DNA of 64,000 bases from CAZIFG01 sp964539135 (GTDB taxonomy: Bacteria; Margulisbacteria; Marinamargulisbacteria; GCA-2716485; CAZIFG01). The stretch is from the NCBI GenBank assembly GCA_964539135.1, contig CAZIFG010000002.1, positions 76,221 to 140,220 of the forward strand, in the 5' to 3' direction. The notes beneath the pieces were generated by a model. It did no database searches and was not told the origin of the DNA. It saw only the letters and a list, made by a program, of their open reading frames with translations. The translations under genes and the position numbers were made by a program. Shown here piece after piece: positions 24,314-33,303 of this stretch (position 1 is the stretch's first letter; every line of letters begins with the position of its first letter).

Positions 24314-24796
24314 ATGGCTAAAAAGACAGAAAAACGCTATGAGATGGGCTGGAAAGAATGGGCTGCTTTGCCAGAATTAGGCGTACCTGCCCTCAAAGTC
24401 AAGATAGATACAGGGGCAAGAACCTCGGCCTTACAGGCCAGCAATATTCGATATGTGACCGAAAATGACGTCCCTTATGTGCTCTTTGAATGCCATCCTA
24501 TTCGTCGAAGTAAAACAATTGTGGTAACATGCAAGGCACCGCTTTTGGAGCGGCGTCATGTCAAAAATTCAGGGGGCACAAAAGAAAGACGCCCTGTCAT
24601 CAAGACCCATATTCAAATTGGAGCTTACAGTGGCGACATTGAAGTCACGCTGACAGATCGTAAAAAAATGAAAATGAGGATGCTGGTAGGACGGCAAGCC
24701 CTCAAAAATAAATGTATCGTAAATCCAGGAAAGGCTTTTATAACAGGTAAAAAGACAATAGAATGGGTAAAAAAGCAGTATGAAGAGGTTGTATGA
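24314..24796 (+). CDS. RimB/RloA-type retropepsin-like protease (DUF785)
   Basis: 160 residues. The signature IDTGARTSALQASNI (residues ~30-44) gives the DTG aspartic-protease-like motif of the RimK-associated ATP-dependent zinc protease family. ERRPVIKTHIQIGAYSGDIEVTLTDRKKMKMRMLVGRQ follows the family order. Characterised relatives (RimB in Pseudomonas) work with RimK to trim or regulate glutamate tails on ribosomal protein S6. Its stop overlaps the rimK start by 4 bp. Confidence 0.85.
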   Translation: MAKKTEKRYEMGWKEWAALPELGVPALKVKIDTGARTSALQASNIRYVTENDVPYVLFECHPIRRSKTIVVTCKAPLLERRHVKNSGGTKERRPVIKTHIQIGAYSGDIEVTLTDRKKMKMRMLVGRQALKNKCIVNPGKAFITGKKTIEWVKKQYEEVV

Positions 24797-25668
24797 AAAT
24801 TGTTCTCCTAGCCAGTAATCCAGAGTTATATTCCAATAAGCGCATTATGGAAGCCGGGCGGGCCCGTGGTCATCACATGATGTTTGTGAATATTAAATAC
24901 TGTTACATGAATGTTACGTATCCTCATCCCCAGTTGTACTATAAAGGCAATTTATTAGACGATGTAGAGGCTGTGATTCCTCGCATCAAGCCGGCCATGA
25001 CTTTTTATGGAACGGCGGTTGCGCGTCAGTTCGAAATGATGGAAATTTATACTCTAAATAAGGCCATTGCCATTTCAAGGTCACGTGATAAATTACGATC
25101 CTTGCAGCTCTTATCCAAAAAAGGCGTTCCCATGCCCAATACCGGATTTGCTCATTCGCCCACCGATACAAATGCGCTGATTAAAATGGTAGGCGGCGCC
25201 CCTCTGATTGTGAAGCTTTTGGAGGGGACCCAAGGCAAAGGCGTTGTTCTGGCAGAAACCAATAAAGCGGCAGAAAGTGTCATCAATGCCTTTAAAAGCA
25301 TCAAGGCCAATATTTTAGTCCAAGAGTTTATTAAAGAGGCGGGGGGCGAAGACATTCGCTGTTTTGTAATTGGCGGAAAAGTGGTGGCTGGCATGAAACG
25401 CATCGCCAAAAATGGAGATTTTAGATCCAATATTCATTTAGGCGGAATTCCAGAAGCCGTCAAGTTAACACCAGATGTTATTAAGATTGCAGAAAATGCG
25501 GCGAAAGCCATGGATTTGGAAGTGGCAGGCGTGGACATTATGATTTCTAAAAAAGGGCCAAAAGTACTGGAAGTGAACAGTTCTCCTGGATTAGAAGGCA
25601 TTGAATCTGTCACAGGCCTTAATATTGCAGACATGATGATTGCCCATCTTGAAACCCATATTAAATAA
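24793..25668 (+). CDS. rimK: RimK-type ATP-grasp amino-acid ligase
   Basis: 291 residues with a complete ATP-grasp fold: ISRSRDKLRSLQLLSKKGVPMP, LIVKLLEGTQGKGVVLAE, ILVQEFI.EAGGEDIRCFV and the terminal VLEVNSSPGLEGIE metal-binding block. RimK adds glutamate residues to the C-terminus of ribosomal protein S6, affecting translation. The immediate upstream RimB-like gene supports this assignment over other ATP-grasp ligases. About 80 AT-rich bases separate it from the armadillo-like gene. Confidence 0.9.
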   Translation: MKIVLLASNPELYSNKRIMEAGRARGHHMMFVNIKYCYMNVTYPHPQLYYKGNLLDDVEAVIPRIKPAMTFYGTAVARQFEMMEIYTLNKAIAISRSRDKLRSLQLLSKKGVPMPNTGFAHSPTDTNALIKMVGGAPLIVKLLEGTQGKGVVLAETNKAAESVINAFKSIKANILVQEFIKEAGGEDIRCFVIGGKVVAGMKRIAKNGDFRSNIHLGGIPEAVKLTPDVIKIAENAAKAMDLEVAGVDIMISKKGPKVLEVNSSPGLEGIESVTGLNIADMMIAHLETHIK

Positions 25669-25750
25669 ATTGTAAAAAAAGTTTACAAAAAAATCACAAA
25701 AGAATATATTTTATATATTTGGTTAATTATTTAATAAAAAGGTTATAAAG

Positions 25751-26689
25751 ATGAAAAAAATAATATCTAGAACTCTATTAGAGGAAACAAGAAATCCAGA
25801 CTTAAAAAAAAGACTCTTAAATAGAAAGAGGCTAAGCGATTTGGGGATGTTCATAAAAGAGGCTTCCCATTCGGAAGCTCAGGATAATGGGTTTAAAGCC
25901 TTAGCAAATCTGGCGTTAAATGAACCCTTGGTTAGAAAGCATATCAATCTAGAGAACATAAAACCGATGCTAATAGAATGGCTTAAAGATACAGCGCATT
26001 TAGAGCGACAAGTCACAGCCGCGGTGACGTGTTTAGCCTTACAAATCATGGGAGACGTTACGACAGAAGTAGCCTACGCTATACCGGCTCTCCTACATGC
26101 GGTAAAAGAAAGTTCCGATCCACGTGTAAGAGGCAGTGCCTCCTGGGTCCTTTTAGAGCGTGCCGAGCGGTCAAAGTTGGCAAGAAAGCAGATTGTGGGG
26201 GAATTAAAGAACATCATGCCTTCAATAGAAGGCTCAGATCCAAAGATGCAAGAATTATGGATTTGTATCATGGATGTTTTATCTACAGAGAGTAGCTATT
26301 GTCAAAAAATAGTAGACGCAAGCGCAGTTCCTTTTTTGGTGAAAAGGATTCAGGAGAGTTCTGAGGATAAAGTCGCGATCAGTGCGGCAAGAGCCATTTG
26401 GAATCTATCCAGAAATCCAGACCTTCAAATGGGCTTGATAAAAGCAAAGGGGCATAGCGCCATTTCAGCGTTAATTAATAGATTAGATTCAAAAGAAGAG
26501 GATGCCAGTTTAAAAGCAGGCTTTGTAGCCGATAATATTTTTGATATTTATAGCCAGGACCAAGCGAAATTGAGTCAATTTTATAGATCATTCGATCAGG
26601 ACACGTTTGGAATGAACGTTGCGTGGGAGATTCGGAATTTTAGAGACACTTCCCCCCTAACAAAAGGGAAAGAGAAAAGAGGGAAGTAG
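25751..26689 (+). CDS. Armadillo/HEAT-repeat protein
   Basis: 312 residues, entirely helical. At least five ~42-residue repeats are visible (for example ALANLALNEP, VTAAVTCLALQIMG, RGSASWVLLERAE, VAISAARAIWNLSRNPDLQ), the last being a near-canonical armadillo unit. Such scaffolds bind peptides, as importin-alpha does in eukaryotes. It begins MKKIISR, the same N-terminus as other accessory genes in this window, and the first ~18 coding bases are identical to those of the giant repeat gene at 40558. It ends in a Lys/Arg-rich tail (GKEKRGK). A host-directed role is inferred. Confidence 0.72.
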   Translation: MKKIISRTLLEETRNPDLKKRLLNRKRLSDLGMFIKEASHSEAQDNGFKALANLALNEPLVRKHINLENIKPMLIEWLKDTAHLERQVTAAVTCLALQIMGDVTTEVAYAIPALLHAVKESSDPRVRGSASWVLLERAERSKLARKQIVGELKNIMPSIEGSDPKMQELWICIMDVLSTESSYCQKIVDASAVPFLVKRIQESSEDKVAISAARAIWNLSRNPDLQMGLIKAKGHSAISALINRLDSKEEDASLKAGFVADNIFDIYSQDQAKLSQFYRSFDQDTFGMNVAWEIRNFRDTSPLTKGKEKRGK

Positions 26690-26690
26690 T

Positions 26691-28153
26691 TTATCGAATA
26701 TAAACTTCAAAATTGGAAATTCCCCTAGCTTCATTCTCAGAATTTTCGTTAAGGTTAGAGGACAACCCAATGGTAAGTGTGCTGCCAACAGAAGGCAATA
26801 CAAGGTCCACATTTTCAATATAATCTCCTTGCCACCGATTAGAGTAAGGAGACAGTGTGATTTGGTGATACATTCGGGTTTGTTGATACACAGTACCTGA
26901 ATTAAGGGTAATAAAAATTTCTTCGGCATCCCAAGATTCTAGCAAATGAAGCTTGAAGGACACTTTAATTTGAGTATGTGAGGGAATACCCGTGATGGTT
27001 CTAGAGGCCGTAGCACCATTTCCAAACCCACTTTTTGTCCATGTTGAAGTTGAAGAATTCCATGCCCCTCTTCCGCCCAGCATATAAGCAGGGGAGAGTA
27101 ATGGCGAACCGCTATTGGCGGAATCTTGAATTGGAATTTGTTGAAAGAGGGGAGCTCCAGAGTTATTTGCGCCAGAAGCCGTCCAATTATCCAGACTACC
27201 AGCGCCATTCCCTGTGTCATCGGCAAAATCATCCGAAACAAAGAGCTCCCATTGAGAGACAGTGTTAAGATTAAAATTATTGGTGATGACAAGTCCTTGT
27301 ACGTTCATAGTCTCCACAATATCTAGTTTTTGGGTGGGAGAGTTGGTACCAATGCCTACTTTTCCTGTACTATCAATATAGAGATCAGATCTCGCGGTAC
27401 CAATGGGATTGGCATATTGTGTTGTAAGTTTAACAAAGCCACTTTTGGCGGTAACTTGAAGTCCCCCGCCTTTATTAACCAGATTAAAATAGTCGGAAGA
27501 ATCCACAAAAAGATTATATCGTTGAGGATCAGAGCCATCTTGTCGCTCAAAGGAAAATTGAGGATTTCCAGCATTATAAAATAAGAAAAGAGAACTCTGA
27601 TAATTTTGAGTGACAAAGGTACTAATCCCAGCTAGAGAAGGGGGCGTAATGTCTGTAAGCATAGAGCCATTGCCATAAAAGGTGTTAGCACTCACGGTGC
27701 CTGCAACGTCCAAGGTTTCAGTTGGGGCGCTTGTACCAATGCCCACTTTGCCATTCCCTTGAAGTCTCATCAGTTCCTGAGTCCCCCAAAAAAATTAGTG
27801 AGAGAAGCTGGCGGAGTTGGTAGGAATCGCATACCAAAGCGTATTGGAATCAATACCAAGGACATAGTCTGCAGACGCAGCAGCAAGACTATCATACACT
27901 AAAAATTTAGTCCCTAGACTTCGCGTCAGAGTGGAAGGCGGGGCAATGCCGGATGTGTTAAAAAAAACATATTAGAATCGGTATTATTTAAAAAAAGGCC
28001 GCACTCAGATTGCCCCCCTAGTTCTAGATAGTTATTGCCCGATTTAAGAAAAGTAGCAGGGGAACAGGCAATAGAGGTGCAAAAAAAACACAAAAAAGTG
28101 AAGACAGTAAATAAGAAAATATAAGATCTGTTATAAAATAAAGAAGAAAACAT
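26691..28153 (-). pseudogene. Broken surface/secreted protein gene with VGIGT-type repeats
   Basis: Reconstructed from three pieces on the minus strand. A signal-peptide start (from 28153) ends in CFFCTSIACSPATF. After a tract of eight A/T bases at 27960-27967 the frame shifts, giving NTSGIAPPSTLTRSLGTKFLVYD. A TAA codon at 27795-27797 then interrupts it, followed by an open segment from 27770 with GKVGIGTSAPTETLDV and GKVGIGTNSPTQKLDI. Such repeats occur in tail-fibre-like and large secreted proteins. The C-terminal ~170 residues are a beta-rich module (carbohydrate-binding-like). One frameshift and one stop indicate decay or phase variation; sequencing error is not excluded. Confidence 0.72.
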
Positions 28154-28230
28154 GATATCTAAAATAATAAACAAAATATTTGAATATACAAGTATACGTT
28201 GAATAATCCCCATGCTAAAATAACCCCATC

Positions 28231-30420
28231 ATGGCATTAAACACAGAACAGCAAGAGGCCGTTGCGCATTTTGGAACGCCTCTTCTCATTATCGCTGGCG
28301 CAGGATCCGGAAAAACAACCGTATTGACGCATAAAATGGTCTATTTAATTGAGGCCCTAGGATTCCCGGCGCCATCTATTTTAGCGATTACGTTTACCAA
28401 TAAAGCAGCTAAAGAGATGAACGAACGCGTCCATAACTTGCTCAAAGAAAAGGGCATTCATGAGACGCCGTATATTTCAACCTTTCATGCCTTTTGTGGT
28501 GATGTTTTGCGTCATTTTTTCAACAAAATTGGCGGCTCTAACGATTTTATTATTTTTGATGCCTACGATCAAAATAAACTCATGAAGCAAATTCTAAAAG
28601 AGTGCAATTTAGACGATAAAAAATATCCGCCGGCAAAGCTCTTGGGCCAAATTGAAGGACTTAAAAATAAACTGATCGGCTTTAAAACCTACAGTGCTCA
28701 AGGCGAATCCGATGAGATTTTAGCCAAAGTTTATACCTTATACCAACAGCGATTATGGCAAAATAAAGCCGTCGATTTTGGGGATATGCTCTTTTGGGCC
28801 AATGTGATTTTTCAACATTGCCCCGACGTGTTGTCCTACTATCAAAATCGCTTTCATTATGTGATGGTGGATGAGTATCAAGATACCAACCATTCTCAGT
28901 ATATGTTGATCAAGCAGATGACAGCACAGCATCACAACTTATGCGTCGTGGGCGATTTTGATCAGAATATTTATTCTTGGAGGGGGGCCAATATTCAGAA
29001 TATTTTAAGATTTGAAAAAGATTTTAAAGACGCCTCTGTCATTAAATTGGAAGAAAACTATAGGTCCACAGGTAATATTTTGAAAGTGGCCAATCATATC
29101 ATTCAATTCAATAAAAACAGACGGGATAAAAATTTATGGACGCGCGAAGCAGAAGGAAAGCCCGTTCTTTGGCTGGAATGTCAAAATGAATACGAAGAAG
29201 GGGCGCATATTTTAGCCGAAATCAAAGCACATGCCAGTGCCGGTATTCCCTATAAAAACCACGTTATTTTGTTTCGACTCAACGCCCTATCCAGAAGCAT
29301 TGAAGACAGGCTCACCAAAGAGGGCATTCCTTATCAACTTATTGGAGCCACCCGATTTTTTGATCGTAAAGAAATTAAAGATATTTTGGGCTATTTGAGG
29401 GTCGTTCATAATCCCCATGATAATTTATCCTTTGCCCGCATTGCCAATGTCCCAACACGGGGCATCAGTCAGGCAACCGTAGAAACCCTGATGGCAAGAG
29501 CCTCAAAAGAAGAAAAATCCATTTACGACTTATGTAAGGAACCCATCCCCGAGCTGGGCACCCGAGCCATTGGCGCGTTATCTCAATTTTGGGCCTTAAT
29601 AGAGGGGCTTAGACAAGAGGCTCAGTCTCAAACGCAAGACATCGTGGCCCACATGATTAAAGCCATCTATCAAAATAGTGGCTACAGACAGATGTTAGAA
29701 GCGGAGGAGTCTTTGCAATCCCAAGACCGAATGGAGAATATTCAAGAGCTCATGTCCTCCGCCCGGGAAGAAGAACTTTCTTTAGGTGAATTTTTAAACA
29801 AAATGACCTTAAGTACAGACATGGACAGTAAAAACACAGACGAAGATACCGTGCTACTGATGAGCATGCACAGCGCCAAGGGACTCGAGTTTGATTACGT
29901 CTATATTATAGGGCTCGAAGAAGGTATTTTACCGCATTACAGAGCTTTTAACAGTCAAGACGAATTGGAAGAAGAGCGGCGCTTGGCCTACGTAGGCATT
30001 ACCAGAGGCAAAAAAGAAGTGACATTATCGTCTTGCCGAACCCGGACTTTTTTTGGCGATTTAAAATCTCAAATCGCATCCCGATTTTACGAAGAATTAC
30101 CCAAAGAAAACATAGAAGAGCGGCAGTCCCCTTCGCTGAGAACAACATCCACGTGGAAAGGAAGCGGGGCAAGTACGGGGATTTCTATTAAGGACATGGG
30201 GCGAAGTAGTACACCACCCCCCGCAGCCGAAAGCAGTGCTGAAAAAAGTTTATTTAAGCAGGGTATGCAAGTGACTCATGCGGCATGGGGCGTGGGAACC
30301 ATTGTACGCATGGATGGCGTGGGGGAAAATGCCATTTTACACATCGCCTTCCGAGGAAGTGTTAAAAAACTCATCGCCAAATACGCCCCTGTTGTACCTG
30401 TTAGTGTAGAAACAGTTTAA
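28231..30420 (+). CDS. pcrA: UvrD/PcrA-type superfamily 1 DNA helicase
   Basis: 729 residues with all SF1A motifs: GAGSGKT (Walker A, near residue 23), ITFTNKAA, VDEYQDTN (Walker B), GDFDQNIYSWRGA, LEENYRST, and LMSMHSAKGLEF. The C-terminal ~50 residues (VTHAAWGVGTIVRMDG) form the tudor-like RNA-polymerase-binding domain typical of PcrA/UvrD. It unwinds DNA 3' to 5' in repair and transcription-coupled processes. A small helper-size gene follows after 11 bp. Confidence 0.94.
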   Translation: MALNTEQQEAVAHFGTPLLIIAGAGSGKTTVLTHKMVYLIEALGFPAPSILAITFTNKAAKEMNERVHNLLKEKGIHETPYISTFHAFCGDVLRHFFNKIGGSNDFIIFDAYDQNKLMKQILKECNLDDKKYPPAKLLGQIEGLKNKLIGFKTYSAQGESDEILAKVYTLYQQRLWQNKAVDFGDMLFWANVIFQHCPDVLSYYQNRFHYVMVDEYQDTNHSQYMLIKQMTAQHHNLCVVGDFDQNIYSWRGANIQNILRFEKDFKDASVIKLEENYRSTGNILKVANHIIQFNKNRRDKNLWTREAEGKPVLWLECQNEYEEGAHILAEIKAHASAGIPYKNHVILFRLNALSRSIEDRLTKEGIPYQLIGATRFFDRKEIKDILGYLRVVHNPHDNLSFARIANVPTRGISQATVETLMARASKEEKSIYDLCKEPIPELGTRAIGALSQFWALIEGLRQEAQSQTQDIVAHMIKAIYQNSGYRQMLEAEESLQSQDRMENIQELMSSAREEELSLGEFLNKMTLSTDMDSKNTDEDTVLLMSMHSAKGLEFDYVYIIGLEEGILPHYRAFNSQDELEEERRLAYVGITRGKKEVTLSSCRTRTFFGDLKSQIASRFYEELPKENIEERQSPSLRTTSTWKGSGASTGISIKDMGRSSTPPPAAESSAEKSLFKQGMQVTHAAWGVGTIVRMDGVGENAILHIAFRGSVKKLIAKYAPVVPVSVETV

Positions 30421-30431
30421 GGGAGAAAAAA

Positions 30432-30647
30432 ATGGCCGAAATCTATAAAAAAGGCATGGAATTGAGTCATAAGGACACTAAAGCCAAAATTTTGTTTGGA
30501 AAATGGAATGAAGACGGAACGGCACTGTGTTTAACCAAAAGTAAGCAGTTTGTGACCCTATCGAAAGCCGATTTAGAAACAAATTATGTGAACCTCAAAC
30601 TGCTGAATAAACAGGCAAGAGAAAAAAGACGCGGTCAAGCCTGGTAG
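30432..30647 (+). CDS. Small hypothetical protein downstream of pcrA
   Basis: A 71-residue basic protein with ribosome site GGGAG. It is a small beta-rich chain (GMELSHKDTKAKILFGKWNEDG) ending in a basic helix (KQAREKRRGQAW). The beginning resembles the repair-helicase tudor-like end in style but not enough for a family call. Spacing makes co-transcription with pcrA likely. A MITE copy lies downstream. Confidence 0.6.
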   Translation: MAEIYKKGMELSHKDTKAKILFGKWNEDGTALCLTKSKQFVTLSKADLETNYVNLKLLNKQAREKRRGQAW

Positions 30648-30736
30648 AAAAAAGTCCCTATTAAACATTTACAAATGGGCAAAGAAAAGATACAATGATC
30701 AGCTCGTCTTTCTTTAGAAATTCGAGCTTTTTAACG

Positions 30737-30888
30737 ACAATGGGGCTGTTGCGAAATGCCTACGTTTGGATCATATGCAAGGCATTCCGAGACCGAAAGC
30801 CCAGAGTTTATATGTAATAAATGAGGACTTGAGGACAAGGATAACACAGCAGATGGCCAAAATAGGCATTTCGCAACAGACCCACAAT
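30737..30888 (+). mobile_element. MITE-like element, copy 5, with 5-bp target duplication, in the typA leader
   Basis: A 142-bp element (30742-30883) with inverted ends GGGGCTGTTGCGAAATGCC and complement, flanked on both sides by ACAAT. The right duplication runs directly into the typA ribosome site (AGGAGA), only 16 bp before its ATG, so the element is part of, or replaces, the typA promoter and leader. The complementary ends could form a long hairpin in the mRNA. Confidence 0.92.
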
Positions 30889-30899
30889 AGGAGAGAAAG

Positions 30900-32705
30900 A
30901 TGAACCCGAAACAAACACGAAATGTGGCCATTATTGCCCACGTTGACCATGGAAAAACAACCCTAGTAGATGAGCTTTTCAAACAAAGTGGTATGTGGCG
31001 AGACAACCAAGTGGTTCAAGAACGACTTATGGATTCCATGGATTTGGAAAAAGAAAGAGGCATTACCATTACCTCAAAAAATGGCGCCTGCAGATATAAA
31101 GAGTACCAAATTAACATTATTGATACCCCAGGCCACGCGGATTTTGGTGGCGAAGTAGAACGGGTTTTAAAAATGTCAGATGGGGTTGTCTTTTTGGTAG
31201 ATGCCGCAGAAGGCCCTATGCCGCAATCCTATTTTGTACTTAAAAAAGCGGTAGCCTTAAATTTACCGGTCATTGTACTGGTAAATAAAATAGACAAGCC
31301 GGCTGCGCGTTGCGATTGGGCTGTCGATCAAGTCTTTGATGTACTTGCAGGCTTAAACGCACCGGATCATATTTTAGATTTTCCTGTTTTGTATGCAGCT
31401 GCGAGAAGTGGAATTACTCGATTCACACCCGATGGCGAAGACAAAGACATGGCCCCTTTATTTGATTTAATCATCGAAAAAATTCCCTCACCACAAGGGG
31501 AGAGTGAAGCGCCTTTCCAACTTCTGGTGAGCAGTTTAAGCTACTCCTCCTTTTTAGGACGATTGGCCATTGGAAAAATCAGCAATGGAACCTTAAAAGT
31601 GAACCAAGAAATTGCGGTGGTTGCAGATAATCTTATCAAATCAAAAGCAAGAGTAACGAAGATTTATGGCTTTAATGCCGATCAACGTGTGGAAAAAGAA
31701 TCCGCGATTGTAGGCGATATCATTGCCTTATCAGGGGTTACAGAAGTGTTGGTAGGGGAAACCTTAACCAGTCCAGAGCATCCCGTTAGCTTACCCGCAA
31801 CGCCCATAGATCCGCCGACAATTTCCATGAAATTTATTCCGAATGATTCTCCCTTTTCAGGGAAAGAGGGCGAGTTCGTTACCTCTAACCAAGTAAGAGA
31901 TAGGCTCACACGAGAGCTTTTAACAGACGTGGCCCTTCAAATGGAAGAGTTAACGGATCAGCCCGGATTTAAAGTATCCGGTCGTGGGGAGTTGCATTTG
32001 TCCATTCTCATTGAAAAAATGAGACGAGAAGGCTATGAATTCCAAGTCTCGAGACCCACTGTACTTTTTAAAACGGTAGACGGTCAAAGAGAAGAGCCTT
32101 ACGAAGAAGTGACAGTAGACGTAGCTGAAGAGCATTCTGGAAAAGTTATTGAAACCATGGGAGAAAGAAAGGGGCAAATGACCAACATGGTTCAAGATAA
32201 TGGGATGGTGCGCCTCACGTTTAAAATCCCCACACGCGGTCTTTTAGGGTATCAATCAGAGTTTATGACCTTAACCAAAGGAATGGGTGTATTAAACTAT
32301 ATTTTTGCAGGATATGGACCTTATGTAGGCGTCTTAAGAACAAGAAAAAATGGGGTTTTGATTTCCAAAGAAAATTGCGTGACTGTGGCCTATGCTCTGT
32401 GTAACTTACAAGAAAGAGGCGTTCTCTTTTTGGATGCGGGTGTAGATGTCTATGAAGGTCAAATCGTAGGTCAAAATTCCAGAGATGATGACATGGTCGT
32501 GAACGTGTCTAAAGGTAAAAAACTCACCAACATGAGAGCCTCCGGATCGGATGATGCGGTTGTACTTGTACCGGCTAGAAAATTAACGCTAGAAGATTGC
32601 ATTGCCTTTATTGAAGATGATGAATTGGTAGAAATTACGCCTAAAAACATCAGACTTCGTAAATTACACTTAAAAGAAACCGATCGCAAGCGCAGCGGTA
32701 ATTAA
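30900..32705 (+). CDS. typA: Translational GTPase TypA/BipA
   Basis: 601 residues, the usual length. GTPase motifs: AHVDHGKTTL (near residue 14), ERGITITSKN, DTPGHADFGGEVERVL and NKIDKPAAR. EF-G-like domains follow with FKVSGRGELHLSILIE and PTRGLLGYQSEF. TypA binds the ribosome and aids large-subunit assembly under stress. The leader contains a MITE insertion. A poly-G tract and the Spy-like gene follow at short distance. Confidence 0.96.
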   Translation: MNPKQTRNVAIIAHVDHGKTTLVDELFKQSGMWRDNQVVQERLMDSMDLEKERGITITSKNGACRYKEYQINIIDTPGHADFGGEVERVLKMSDGVVFLVDAAEGPMPQSYFVLKKAVALNLPVIVLVNKIDKPAARCDWAVDQVFDVLAGLNAPDHILDFPVLYAAARSGITRFTPDGEDKDMAPLFDLIIEKIPSPQGESEAPFQLLVSSLSYSSFLGRLAIGKISNGTLKVNQEIAVVADNLIKSKARVTKIYGFNADQRVEKESAIVGDIIALSGVTEVLVGETLTSPEHPVSLPATPIDPPTISMKFIPNDSPFSGKEGEFVTSNQVRDRLTRELLTDVALQMEELTDQPGFKVSGRGELHLSILIEKMRREGYEFQVSRPTVLFKTVDGQREEPYEEVTVDVAEEHSGKVIETMGERKGQMTNMVQDNGMVRLTFKIPTRGLLGYQSEFMTLTKGMGVLNYIFAGYGPYVGVLRTRKNGVLISKENCVTVAYALCNLQERGVLFLDAGVDVYEGQIVGQNSRDDDMVVNVSKGKKLTNMRASGSDDAVVLVPARKLTLEDCIAFIEDDELVEITPKNIRLRKLHLKETDRKRSGN

Positions 32706-32710
32706 GATAA

Positions 32711-32723
32711 GGGGGGGGGGGGG
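32711..32723 (+). repeat. 13-G homopolymer in the ribosome-site position
   Basis: Thirteen consecutive G bases run directly up to the ATG of the Spy-like gene. Runs of this length change length readily by slipped-strand mispairing. Since this run occupies the Shine-Dalgarno position, length change would alter translation strength or spacing. A shorter G8 run sits in the same position before the JAMM-like gene. Read-length error is also possible. Confidence 0.75.
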
Positions 32724-33152
32724 ATGAAACTTAAAATAGCCCTTTTAATGGTAATAATGGGGGTATCTGTCGGGATTTCAGCGGAAGTGGAAAGCCTTCA
32801 GGAACAAAGAATTCGTCAAAAGTACGAAAAAAAAGTAGAGACCATTTTAAAAGAGTTAAATCTGACAGAGCAGCAGCAATCGCAGATTCAAGCCTATAAA
32901 GGGTCTTATGTCCAAAAAGGAAAAGAACTCTATAGAGAAGATCAGCGCATCCGGGTGCAGTTGCAAACGGCACGAAATGAGGTGCCATCCCTCCCTGGAA
33001 AGATTAAAGGCTTAACAGAGGCCCTGCAAATTGTAGATGTTAAAAAACAGGATTTTCGCTTTCAATTTATGCGAGACATGCGGAAAATTCTAAATCCAGA
33101 GCAATACCAACGCCTAAACGAAATCGTGAACCAAGAACTCAATCGCAAATAG
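32724..33152 (+). CDS. Spy/CpxP-like periplasmic helical protein
   Basis: 142 residues: a signal peptide (residues 1-20, ending ISAE), then an all-helical, highly charged protein with a LNLTEQQQSQIQAYK segment and a late LNPEQYQRL, which resembles the LTxxQ motifs of the Spy/CpxP chaperone group. It probably acts as a periplasmic chaperone or stress sensor. It may be co-transcribed with typA. Its stop codon lies inside the target duplication of the downstream MITE. Confidence 0.65.
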   Translation: MKLKIALLMVIMGVSVGISAEVESLQEQRIRQKYEKKVETILKELNLTEQQQSQIQAYKGSYVQKGKELYREDQRIRVQLQTARNEVPSLPGKIKGLTEALQIVDVKKQDFRFQFMRDMRKILNPEQYQRLNEIVNQELNRK

Positions 33153-33300
33153 TGGGGCTATTGCGCGAAATGCCTACGTTTGGATCATATGCAAGGCATT
33201 CCGAGACCGAAAGCCCTTATATGAGATAAATGAGGACTTGTGAGGGACAAGGATAACACAGCAGATGGCCAAAATAGGCATTTCGCAACAGCCCCATAGT
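33149..33300 (+). mobile_element. MITE-like element, copy 6, with 5-bp target duplication
   Basis: A 142-bp element (33154-33295) with ends GGGGCTATTGCGCGAAATGCC-like and the matching complement, flanked by ATAGT on each side. The left duplication overlaps the TAG stop of the Spy-like gene, so insertion was tolerated because the stop was preserved. Between two convergent genes it could serve as a bidirectional terminator. Small insertions relative to copy 5 (CGCG, TGTGAGG) show drift. Confidence 0.92.
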
Positions 33301-33303
33301 CCC

